A stretch of 8,873 nt of DNA from the NCBI GenBank assembly GCA_947465645.1, contig CANIBQ010000142.1:1-8873 (forward strand), read 5' to 3'. Source of the DNA: Acidobacteriota bacterium. GTDB lineage: Bacteria > Acidobacteriota > Vicinamibacteria > Vicinamibacterales > UBA2999. The position numbers and the translations under genes were made by a program. Of the stretch, positions 1 to 6,813 are shown in pieces (within the stretch, counting starts at the first letter, position 1; the number at the start of each line of letters is the position of its first letter). Below the pieces are notes generated by a model. That model made no database searches and was not told where the DNA came from. It saw only the letters and a program-made list of their open reading frames with translations.

Positions 1-69
1 GGAAGGGGGCAAGGGGTCAGGGCACAGCCCTTCCCCCTCGCCCCCTAACCCCTTCCCCCTTCCCCCTCC
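1..69. repeat. C/G-rich heptamer-type repeat with inverted arms
   Basis: Positions 31-66 run in near-7-nt steps: ttccccc (31-37), an 8-nt variant (38-45), taacccc (46-52), ttccccc (53-59) and ttccccc (60-66). The G-rich stretch 1-22 is a near-perfect reverse complement of 43-63, differing by one inserted base and one substitution, so the element can fold on itself. An inner hairpin, AGGGC-ACA-GCCCT, lies at 19-31. The minus strand carries five runs of four or five G plus one of three, separated by 2-3 nt, a textbook G-quadruplex pattern. The window starts inside or at the edge of the element, so its left border is unknown. It could act as a terminator for an upstream gene, or simply be a dispersed intergenic repeat. 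Confidence 0.7.
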
Positions 70-79
70 AGGTTTCCAC

Positions 80-271
80 ATGAAATTCATGAAGCTCTAC
101 CTCGTCGGCTACTTCATCCTGATCATCGGCGCCGTCGCGGCGTTGTGGCAATCAGGAGTTCTCAACAGAATCCCCGGTGTCTGGATCGCGATCGGCGCGA
201 TCGTCGCCGTCGGCCTCGGGATCATGCTCGCGGTCTCGTCGGGCCGGCCGGCTGTCACGACGCGCGAATAG
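80..271 (+). CDS. Small two-helix membrane protein, function unknown
   Basis: A 63-aa protein whose family I do not recognise. It has two hydrophobic stretches, about residues 5-24 (rich in L, I, V, G) and 32-53 (I/V/A/G-rich), joined by a short polar turn containing N29-R30. A positively charged start (K2, K5) and a short charged tail complete it, so a helical-hairpin inner-membrane protein is the natural reading. The ATG at 80 is preferred over the in-frame ATG at 89 because an AGG at 70-72 sits 7 nt upstream of it. The stop is 64 bp before the Omp85 start and on the same strand, so co-transcription with the tam genes is possible. The composition matches a real membrane protein better than chance coding, but the gene is short and the call depends on conservation in relatives. 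Confidence 0.6.
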   Translation: MKFMKLYLVGYFILIIGAVAALWQSGVLNRIPGVWIAIGAIVAVGLGIMLAVSSGRPAVTTRE

Positions 272-335
272 CCTCTTCAAGCCCAACCACAGCGTCACGC
301 GCGCATGGCACGGTCTGTGTTACTGCTCAGACACG

Positions 336-2213
336 ATGCCGCGAGTGCGCGCTGGATGTTTCCTTTCTCTCCTCCTGGTCACATTCACCGTGGTCGCGTG
401 CCGCGAGGACGGTGACATCACGATCTCGGGCCTGCATTTCACCGGTGTCGAGCAGGTGGACAAGGGTGTCCTCGCCAACGCCCTTCAGACCAAGAAGGGC
501 TCGATCCTTCCCTGGGGACAAAAAAGATATTTCGACCGCCGCGCCTTTGAAGCGGACCTGAAGCGGATCCAGGCGTTCTACCTCGATCGCGGGTTTCCCG
601 ATGCGCGCGTCACGTCTTTCGACGTCAAGCTCAATGAGACGCAAGACAAGGTCGACGTCACCGTCAACATCACCGAGGGCGAACCGGTCACGGTCGCCGA
701 GGTCGCGTTCGAGGGCTTCGCGCCCCCGCTGGCGGAAGGCGAGCTCCGCAGGCTGAGGTTCACGCTGCCGCAGCAGCGAGACCGCCCACTCGATCGCCAG
801 TTGCTGATCGCCTCGCGCGAACGCGCGGTCAACGCGCTGCGCGACAAGGGGTACGCGTACTCCGAGGTGACCCTGGACGAAGAAGACGCCGGCGCCCGGC
901 AGAAGCGTCTCGTGCTGAAGGCGACGCCCGGGATACTGGCGCATTTCGGGCCGATCGAAGTCATCGGTGAGAAGAGCGTCGGCGAGAACGTTGTCGTGCG
1001 CCAGTTGACGTTCAAGCCCGGCGATCTCTTCACGCGCCGGGAAATGCGCGAGAGCCAGCGCAAGCTATATGGCCTCGAGCTCTTCGAGTTCGTCAACGTC
1101 GAAGGGCAGGAGGAGCGGGCGCCGCAGTCGCCGGAAGTGCCGGTGAAGGTCACCGTCGCGGAAGGCAAGCACCAGAAAATGACGTTCGGCGTCGGCTATG
1201 GGACCGAGGAGCAGGCCCGCGCCCGGATCCGCTGGGACCACCTGAACGTCTTCGGCGGCGCGCAGCAGGCCGGCGTCGAGGCGAAGTGGTCGTCGCTCGA
1301 CCGCGGTGTGCGGATGCAGTACCGCGAGCCGTTCTTCGTCGCCTCCCACTTGTCGCTGAACTTCGACGGCCAGGCGTGGCAGGCCGCCGAGCCCGCGTAT
1401 TCGCTCAACACGCTCGGTGGGCGCGTCACGCTGAGGCACCAGGCCAATACGCAGAACGTCTGGTCGGTCTCACTCATCAACGAGTACCAGCGCAGCTCGG
1501 TCTCGAATGCGGCGCTGCTCGATCTGTCGCTGCGTGACGAGTTGATCGCGCTCGGACTCGATCCGCGCGACGGCGAATTTCGCGGCACGCTGTCGGCCCT
1601 GGCGTTCGACGCCGGCCGCAACACCACGACCAGCCTCCTCGATGCGCGGTCCGGATACGTGATCAACGGCCATCTCGAGCAGGCGGGCAAGTGGATGAGG
1701 GGCTCGTTCGACTACTGGTCGGCCCTTGGCGAGTTCCGGCACTACCTGCCCGTCAACCGCCGAGTCGTCATCGCCAATCGCATCCGCCTGGGGACGATCG
1801 ACGCGCTCGGTGATCTCGGGTCGAATGTGCCGTTCTACAAGCGGTACTTCATCGGCGGCTCCTCGAGCCTCCGCGGCTGGGGACGGCTCGACGTCAGCCC
1901 GCTGAGCGGCTTCGGGCTGCCGATCGGCGGCCACACGATGCTCGAGGGAGCGTCCGAAGTCAGGCTGCCGCTGGTCGGCAAGTTCGGCGGCGTGGCGTTT
2001 GTCGACTACGGCAACGTCTGGTCGCAGTCGTGGGATTTCAATCCCGGCGACCTCCGCTATGACGTGGGTCCAGGACTTCGCTACATGACGCCGATCGGTC
2101 CCGCGCGCGTCGACCTCGGCTACCAGTTGAATCCGATACCAAACCTGAAGGTCAACGGCGTTCCAGAAGCGCGCCGGTGGCGCGTCCATTTCTCGATCGG
2201 TCAATCTTTCTGA
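336..2213 (+). CDS. tamA: TamA-like Omp85 outer-membrane protein with lipoprotein signal (TamL-like)
   Basis: A 625-aa Omp85-superfamily protein predicted to be the outer-membrane partner of the TamB encoded next. Seen: a signal peptide with R3/R5, a hydrophobic core at 9-21 and lipobox V19-V20-A21-C22, so Cys22 should be lipidated. Three POTRA-like modules follow at about 27-115, 116-200 and 203-277; the third carries the typical GD-F-T-R and LY-GLF-type elements. The barrel spans about 280-625, with the loop-6 LRGW motif at 512-515, FVDYGNVW at 555-562 and a C-terminal beta-signal ending in Phe625. E. coli TamA has 577 residues, so the length is similar. The ATG at 336 is chosen because the open frame continues upstream to 177 but that extension overlaps the small gene, lacks a signal peptide and is basic low-complexity. 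No convincing Shine-Dalgarno precedes 336. A BamA paralogue is the main alternative; adjacency to tamB favours TamA/TamL. Confidence 0.88.
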   Translation: MPRVRAGCFLSLLLVTFTVVACREDGDITISGLHFTGVEQVDKGVLANALQTKKGSILPWGQKRYFDRRAFEADLKRIQAFYLDRGFPDARVTSFDVKLNETQDKVDVTVNITEGEPVTVAEVAFEGFAPPLAEGELRRLRFTLPQQRDRPLDRQLLIASRERAVNALRDKGYAYSEVTLDEEDAGARQKRLVLKATPGILAHFGPIEVIGEKSVGENVVVRQLTFKPGDLFTRREMRESQRKLYGLELFEFVNVEGQEERAPQSPEVPVKVTVAEGKHQKMTFGVGYGTEEQARARIRWDHLNVFGGAQQAGVEAKWSSLDRGVRMQYREPFFVASHLSLNFDGQAWQAAEPAYSLNTLGGRVTLRHQANTQNVWSVSLINEYQRSSVSNAALLDLSLRDELIALGLDPRDGEFRGTLSALAFDAGRNTTTSLLDARSGYVINGHLEQAGKWMRGSFDYWSALGEFRHYLPVNRRVVIANRIRLGTIDALGDLGSNVPFYKRYFIGGSSSLRGWGRLDVSPLSGFGLPIGGHTMLEGASEVRLPLVGKFGGVAFVDYGNVWSQSWDFNPGDLRYDVGPGLRYMTPIGPARVDLGYQLNPIPNLKVNGVPEARRWRVHFSIGQSF

Positions 2214-2260
2214 AATGGTCGAACAGGTGTTGCTGTTAGCGCGTGCGTCCGGTTTCGAGA

Positions 2261-2285
2261 CACCTCCTCAGGCCAGGCGAGGGTG
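2261..2285 (+). promoter_or_regulatory. Possible Shine-Dalgarno-sequestering hairpin before tamB
   Basis: The only GAGG-type ribosome-binding sequence ahead of tamB (GCGAGGG, 2277-2283) ends 9 nt before the ATG at 2293. Upstream, CACCTC at 2261-2266 can pair with GAGGGTG at 2279-2285 (six pairs, one bulged G, 12-nt loop), which would hide the site. The upstream stretch CACCTCCT (2261-2268) also equals the anti-Shine-Dalgarno end of 16S rRNA. The pairing is short and no regulator is known, so this is a structural observation. The ribosome-binding site is well supported; the switch is speculative. Confidence 0.3.
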
Positions 2286-2292
2286 CCACTGA

Positions 2293-5200
2293 ATGTCTGT
2301 CGCCCGCCGGTCGCTCCAGGTCGTCGCCTTCATCTGCACGCTGGTCGTGGGCACCGCGTCGATGGCGGTCATCGTCACGCAGACGACCTGGTTCAAGGAA
2401 TGGCTCCGCGGCTTCATCGTCCGCCAGGCCGAGGACTACGTGAACGGCCGGCTGTCGATCGGGCGGCTCGACGGCAACCTGTTCTTCGGCGTCGACCTCG
2501 AGGATGTCGACGTAACGATGAACGGAAAAAAAGTCGTCGACATCAAGGACGTTACCGTCGACTACAACATGTTCACCTTCTTTGGCGGTGGCGCGGTGCT
2601 CGACGACATCCAGGTCAGCCAGCCGGTGCTCCACATCGAAAGAACCGCTGACGGCTGGAACATCACACAGTTGATCAAGGCGCGGACGCCGGATCCCGAC
2701 GAGCCGAAGAGCCGCCGTACGCTCGAGATCGGCGAGATCGGCATCACCGACGGCACCATCTACTTCGAGGACACGCCGGTGGGCACCTCCGGCGTGGCGA
2801 TCCCCTCGCGCCTCGAACGGCTCGACGCGTCGGTGGGGATCACGAGCAACGAAGACGAGCTCGCGGTCGCCATCAACCACCTGTCGGTTCGCGCCCCCGA
2901 GTCTGATGTCCAAATCAACGATCTCTCCGGCGTTGTCCGGCGAACGGCCAACGCCGTCACGCTCGAGAACGTCTCGCTGAGGACAGCCGAGACCTCGCTG
3001 CGCGTGACCGGCACCGTGCACAACGTGGAAGGCAGTCAACCAGCGCTCGACGTCCGCGCGTCCTCCGACAAGCTGACGATGAGCGAAATCGCGAGGCTGG
3101 TGCCGGCGCTCGCGGAGTACCACATGCAGCCGGCGTTCGAGATCACCGCGAAAGGGCCGCTCGATCGGATGGAGGTCGACCTCAACGTTCGCGAGGCCAA
3201 CCTCGGCAATGTGATCGGTGACCTGATCGTCGACGCGAACGGTTCGGACAAGCGGGTGGCCGGCAGCGTCTCGATGAACCACTTCAACGTCGCACCGCTC
3301 ATCCCTGACAATGCGGCGCGGATGATTCCCGACAATGCGGCGCGGACCTTTACGGTCCGCGAGGCGGGCCGTGAAGGCCCGCCCCGCATGACCACGGACA
3401 TCACGGGGCAGGCGCAGATCGATGTCGCATTGCCGACCAGCCGCCAGCCGTTGAACGGGACTTACGCCGTGCAGGCCTCGCGCGTGCACTTCGCCGGCTA
3501 CGAGGCGCGTGACGTCAACGCAAAAGGCCGCATCGATGGCCGCGTGGTGCGCGTCAATGGATCTGGGACGGGATATGGCGCCCGCGCCACGGCGAACGGC
3601 ACGGTCAACATCTCGCCGCTCGCGCTCGACCTGAAGGGCCGCGCCACCAGCGTCGACATGCGCAATCTTCCACCGGTGTTTGCTAACGTCACTGGTGTGC
3701 CGAGCGACCTGCAGTTCACCTATACGCTGACGGGCCGCGGCGGCGTCTACTTCGGTGACGCCACGCTCGAGGCGTCAGAGGTGGCCGGTGCGACCATCGC
3801 GCCCGGCATGACGGCGCAGTTCACGGTGGGCGGCGGGGCGCCGGAGTACGGCGTGCAGGGTCAGGTCAGCAACCTCAACGTCCAGGAGATCGGGCGCGGG
3901 TTCTCGATCGCCGTGCTCCAGGAGGCGCGATTCCGCAGCCGGCTGAATACGACGTTCGATGTGAAGGGCAGCGGTGGCGGCGTGACGTATCCGCTCACCC
4001 TCGACGCGACGGGCACCGCGGTCGACTCGGAGATATTCGGCGCCAGCTTCCCCCGGATGGATTACACGACCAACTTTGGCGGCGGCGACCTGCGCGTGCG
4101 CGCGATCGGACAATTCACCAATCTCGATCCAGCCATCGTGCTGTCCGACACCAGGCTGGAGGGGATGGTGGACGGCGCCGTGGACGTCGATACGACGATC
4201 CGCGGCTACGCCAACGGCGTGACCGTTGACTCGTTCGACGCGTCCGGTCGCATCAACATCGCCAATTCGACGCTGGGCAGGCTGAAGATCGACACCGGCG
4301 TGATCGACGGGTCGTATGCGAACCGTGCCGGTGAGCTCGACCAGTTGTCGATCGCCGGCCCCGACATCAACATCACCGGACAGGGCGCCATCGCGCTCAA
4401 CGAGACCGGCGCCTCCAACCTCACGGCGCACATCGAGAGTCCGTCGCTCGATCGCGTCGGCGAGATCATCGGCCAGCCGCTCAAGGGGGCCGTGGTGATC
4501 GATACGACCATCACCGGCAATGCCACCGAGCTCGAGGCCGCTGGCACGCTGCAGGGCAGCAACATCGGATACGGGGAGAGCAAAGCGCTGACGCTGAAGA
4601 GCGAGTTCTCCCTGGCGGTTCCCGACCTGACGCCCGCGCGCGCGACGATCCAGGCAAAGAGCGACGCCACGTTCGTGGAAGCGGGTGGCCAGCGCATCAC
4701 CGGACTGACCGCCGATACGACCTATGACGGCTCGCAACTGACGTTCAATGCGACGGCGCAGGAGGGCACGCGAACGCTGTCGGCGGAAGGGTCGGCGGTG
4801 TTCCACCCAGACCACCAGGAGATCCACCTGGGCACCCTGGCGCTGCAGTCCGAGCAGATCCGCTGGCAGACGCCCGCGGGAAGCAAAGCGACGATTCGCT
4901 ACGCGCCCAATCGCATCGCCGTCGCCAACCTCCGGCTCGTCAGCGGCGATCAGCGCATCGACGCCGACGGCGTGGTGGGATCGCCAGACGAGACGCTTCG
5001 CGTGCACGCCGAGAACGTGGACGTCGCCCAGCTCGATCAACTGTTCCTCGGCGATCAGCGGCTGGCGGGACGTCTGACGGCCGATGCACGCGTGTCAGGC
5101 CTGACGAGTGCCCTCAGGGCCGAAGGCCAGTTCTCGCTGACGCAGGGCGCCTTCCGTCAGTTCACGTTCGAGTCATTCGGCGGCACTGTGGATTACGCCG

Positions 5201-6723
5201 GCCGGGGCATGAACGTGGACGTGCGGATGCAGCAGACGCCGACAGCGTGGATCGCGGCCACCGGGTATGCGCCGGTGTCGCTGTTTCGGCCGAACCCGCC
5301 GGGTGCCGAGGAGCACGAGGCACCGACGGCCGGCGAGCAGGTCGACCTGCAGATCTCCAGCAGCCAGATCGACCTCGGCGTCATCCAGGGTGTCACCTCG
5401 TATGTGACCGATGTCACCGGCGCACTGCAGGCCAACGTCAAGGTGAGCGGATCGGGTGGCGATCCGCATCTCAACGGCGCGATTGACATCCGCGGCGGCG
5501 CCTTCGCCGTGCCCGACCTCGGCACCAGATACACCGGGCTCGACACCCGTATCGACCTGACGACGGATGCCGTCAACATCAGCGAGATGCGCATCATGGA
5601 TGCCCACAACAATCTGATGACGATCGGCGGAACGCTGGCGGTTCACGAGCGCGCGGTCGGGGCGGTAGACGTCAAGGTGCAGTCCCGCCATTTCGAGGTC
5701 ATCGACAACAGGCTCGCCTCGGTGAACATGGATACGGACATCCGCGTCACCGGCGAGCTCCGCGCGCCCCGCGTCGTCGGATCCTTCGACATCGACAGCG
5801 GATCGGTCGACGTGACACGCCTGATCGAGCAGGCCACCGCCGATCCATACTCGACCGAAGCCACCGCGTCCGATTCGACGCAGGCCGCCGCACCGGCCGT
5901 TGCCTCGCCGTTCCAGGCGCTCTGGGATGCGCTCGAGCTCGATCTGGGCGTCGGCGTTCCCTCCAGCCTGGTGCTCAGGGGCACGAACCTGCGGCCCGTG
6001 GATACGGCGCTCGACGCCGGCGACATCAACGTCACGGTCGGCGGCGCGGTGCGGGTCACAAAGTCGCCAGGCGGGACGATCCGGCTGATGGGCGAAGTGA
6101 ACACGGTGCGCGGCACCTACACGTTCCAGGGTCGCCGCTTCGAGATCCTGCGCGACGGCCGCATTCGCTTCGATGGCAGCGAAGACATCGACCCGATCCT
6201 CGATCTGCGCGCCCGGCGCGTGATCTCCGCCGTCGAAACCATCGTCCGGGTGCAGGGGACGATGACGTCGCCCGAGCTGGTGTTGAGCAGCAACCCGCCG
6301 ATGGACCAGGCGGAGATCCTGTCGCTCATCGTCTTCAACGCGCCGATCAACGAGCTTGGCGAAGGGCAGCAGGTGTCGCTGGCGGAGCGCGCGGCGGCGC
6401 TGGCCGGGGGGTACCTCACGCAGGGACTCTCGGCGTCAATCGGCAACGCGCTGAGGCTGGACGAGTTCGAGATTCAGGCGCAGGGGGATCGCGGCCTCGG
6501 TCCCACGCTGAGCCTTGGCGAGCAGATCGGCGGACGCACCTACTTCCGCGTCCGGCAGGGATTCGGCGCCGAGCAGGCGACCGAATTCATCCTCGAATAC
6601 CAGATTGCGGATTACCTGAGGCTGCAGGGATCGGTGGCGGAGATCGCCGGCGGCACGCAGCGCGTCACCTTTCGCCGGATCGAGCGCGGCGGCATTGATC
6701 TGATCTTCTTCTTTAGCTTCTAG
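2293..6723 (+). CDS. tamB: TamB-family translocation and assembly protein (AsmA/DUF490-like)
   Basis: A 1476-aa envelope protein, longer than E. coli TamB (1259 aa). TamB-family proteins are anchored in the inner membrane and span the periplasm as a long hydrophobic beta-groove that contacts TamA; roles in outer-membrane protein assembly and phospholipid transport are reported. Seen: one N-terminal membrane anchor (about residues 9-30), then an AsmA-like opening in which RLSIGRLDGNL (about 53-63) and D-DI-V-QP-L-I elements are typical. A long run of repeated short beta-strand units follows. A low-complexity Ala/Thr/Ser/Pro linker lies at about 1182-1206. The conserved C-terminal TamB domain includes the QAEILSLIVF motif near 1339-1348 and ends in aromatic strand residues FFFSF. 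The start is supported by GCGAGGG at 2277-2283. Oddities are an in-frame 24-bp duplication and two adjacent hairpins at residues 337-365. The stop codon TAG runs into the downstream heptamer array. Confidence 0.93.
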   Translation: MSVARRSLQVVAFICTLVVGTASMAVIVTQTTWFKEWLRGFIVRQAEDYVNGRLSIGRLDGNLFFGVDLEDVDVTMNGKKVVDIKDVTVDYNMFTFFGGGAVLDDIQVSQPVLHIERTADGWNITQLIKARTPDPDEPKSRRTLEIGEIGITDGTIYFEDTPVGTSGVAIPSRLERLDASVGITSNEDELAVAINHLSVRAPESDVQINDLSGVVRRTANAVTLENVSLRTAETSLRVTGTVHNVEGSQPALDVRASSDKLTMSEIARLVPALAEYHMQPAFEITAKGPLDRMEVDLNVREANLGNVIGDLIVDANGSDKRVAGSVSMNHFNVAPLIPDNAARMIPDNAARTFTVREAGREGPPRMTTDITGQAQIDVALPTSRQPLNGTYAVQASRVHFAGYEARDVNAKGRIDGRVVRVNGSGTGYGARATANGTVNISPLALDLKGRATSVDMRNLPPVFANVTGVPSDLQFTYTLTGRGGVYFGDATLEASEVAGATIAPGMTAQFTVGGGAPEYGVQGQVSNLNVQEIGRGFSIAVLQEARFRSRLNTTFDVKGSGGGVTYPLTLDATGTAVDSEIFGASFPRMDYTTNFGGGDLRVRAIGQFTNLDPAIVLSDTRLEGMVDGAVDVDTTIRGYANGVTVDSFDASGRINIANSTLGRLKIDTGVIDGSYANRAGELDQLSIAGPDINITGQGAIALNETGASNLTAHIESPSLDRVGEIIGQPLKGAVVIDTTITGNATELEAAGTLQGSNIGYGESKALTLKSEFSLAVPDLTPARATIQAKSDATFVEAGGQRITGLTADTTYDGSQLTFNATAQEGTRTLSAEGSAVFHPDHQEIHLGTLALQSEQIRWQTPAGSKATIRYAPNRIAVANLRLVSGDQRIDADGVVGSPDETLRVHAENVDVAQLDQLFLGDQRLAGRLTADARVSGLTSALRAEGQFSLTQGAFRQFTFESFGGTVDYAGRGMNVDVRMQQTPTAWIAATGYAPVSLFRPNPPGAEEHEAPTAGEQVDLQISSSQIDLGVIQGVTSYVTDVTGALQANVKVSGSGGDPHLNGAIDIRGGAFAVPDLGTRYTGLDTRIDLTTDAVNISEMRIMDAHNNLMTIGGTLAVHERAVGAVDVKVQSRHFEVIDNRLASVNMDTDIRVTGELRAPRVVGSFDIDSGSVDVTRLIEQATADPYSTEATASDSTQAAAPAVASPFQALWDALELDLGVGVPSSLVLRGTNLRPVDTALDAGDINVTVGGAVRVTKSPGGTIRLMGEVNTVRGTYTFQGRRFEILRDGRIRFDGSEDIDPILDLRARRVISAVETIVRVQGTMTSPELVLSSNPPMDQAEILSLIVFNAPINELGEGQQVSLAERAAALAGGYLTQGLSASIGNALRLDEFEIQAQGDRGLGPTLSLGEQIGGRTYFRVRQGFGAEQATEFILEYQIADYLRLQGSVAEIAGGTQRVTFRRIERGGIDLIFFFSF
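3301..3348 (+). repeat. 24-bp tandem duplication within tamB (IPDNAAR repeat)
   Basis: Two adjacent 24-bp units, 3301-3324 and 3325-3348, differ at four positions and encode IPDNAARM followed by IPDNAART (residues 337-352). The unit is a multiple of three, so the frame is kept. The end of the second unit forms the left arm of the first hairpin at 3341-3361, which suggests the duplication and the palindromes arose together or share an unstable site. Confidence 0.9.
3341..3383. repeat. Inverted pair of perfect stem-loops inside tamB
   Basis: Hairpin 1 (3341-3361) is CGCGGACC, loop TTTAC, GGTCCGCG. Hairpin 2 (3363-3383) is GGCGGGCC, loop GTGAA, GGCCCGCC. Each has a perfect 8-bp stem and a 5-nt loop, and they are separated by one base. 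The reverse complement of 3364-3382 matches 3342-3360 at 16 of 19 positions. Two of the three differences form a coupled pair that swaps A-T for G-C in the stem, so pairing is kept. Such a head-to-head pair of small palindromes resembles REP/BIME-type repeats, but here it is translated, as residues 350-364 of TamB, a segment rich in R, E, G and P unlike the flanking beta-strand sequence. Confidence 0.8.
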
Positions 6724-6813
6724 TTGTCGGTTGTCAGTTGTCAGTTGTCAGAGGCCGCGAGCCACCTCGTTGCTTTCTGACAACTGACAACTGCCTACCG
6801 ACAACTGACAACT
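6722..6813. repeat. Heptamer array (AGTTGTC x4, spacer, GACAACT x5) between convergent genes
   Basis: Left half, 6722-6749: AGTTGTC, GGTTGTC, AGTTGTC, AGTTGTC. A 29-nt spacer (6750-6778) follows. Right half, 6779-6813: GACAACT, GACAACT, GCCTACC, GACAACT, GACAACT. The right units are reverse complements of the left ones and the 7-nt register holds across all five, including the degenerate middle one. The array fills the whole space between the tamB stop and the oxidoreductase stop and overlaps both. It is not a CRISPR array because the units are too short and have no variable spacers. It resembles the heptanucleotide short tandem repeats described in cyanobacterial genomes. Confidence 0.92.
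6737..6791. terminator. Possible bidirectional terminator hairpin formed by the array
   Basis: GTTGTCAGTTGTCAGA (6737-6752) and its exact reverse complement (6776-6791) form a perfect 16-bp stem around a 23-nt loop, between two convergently transcribed genes. A bidirectional terminator or a 3'-end-stabilising structure is plausible. There is no clear U-tract on either side, so intrinsic termination is not proven. The structure may be only a by-product of the repeat. Confidence 0.4.

Noticed and set aside
177..335. N-terminal extension of the Omp85 gene starting at 177
   Set aside because: Ser/Arg-rich, overlaps the small membrane-protein gene, and would bury the signal peptide and lipobox that begin at 336.
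272..335. Separate promoter for tamA
   Set aside because: No convincing -35/-10 pair or inverted repeat could be seen in the 64 bp gap.
2236..3489. 417-aa open frame on the - strand across the tamB start
   Set aside because: Same shadow composition, and it would span the tamA-tamB gap and overlap tamB.
3775..5040. 421-aa open frame on the - strand inside tamB
   Set aside because: Arg/Gly/Asp/His-rich low-complexity translation with no motifs, antisense to a well-supported TamB; a codon-bias shadow.
6722..6813. CRISPR array
   Set aside because: Units are only 7 nt, directly abutting, in two orientations, with no variable spacers.
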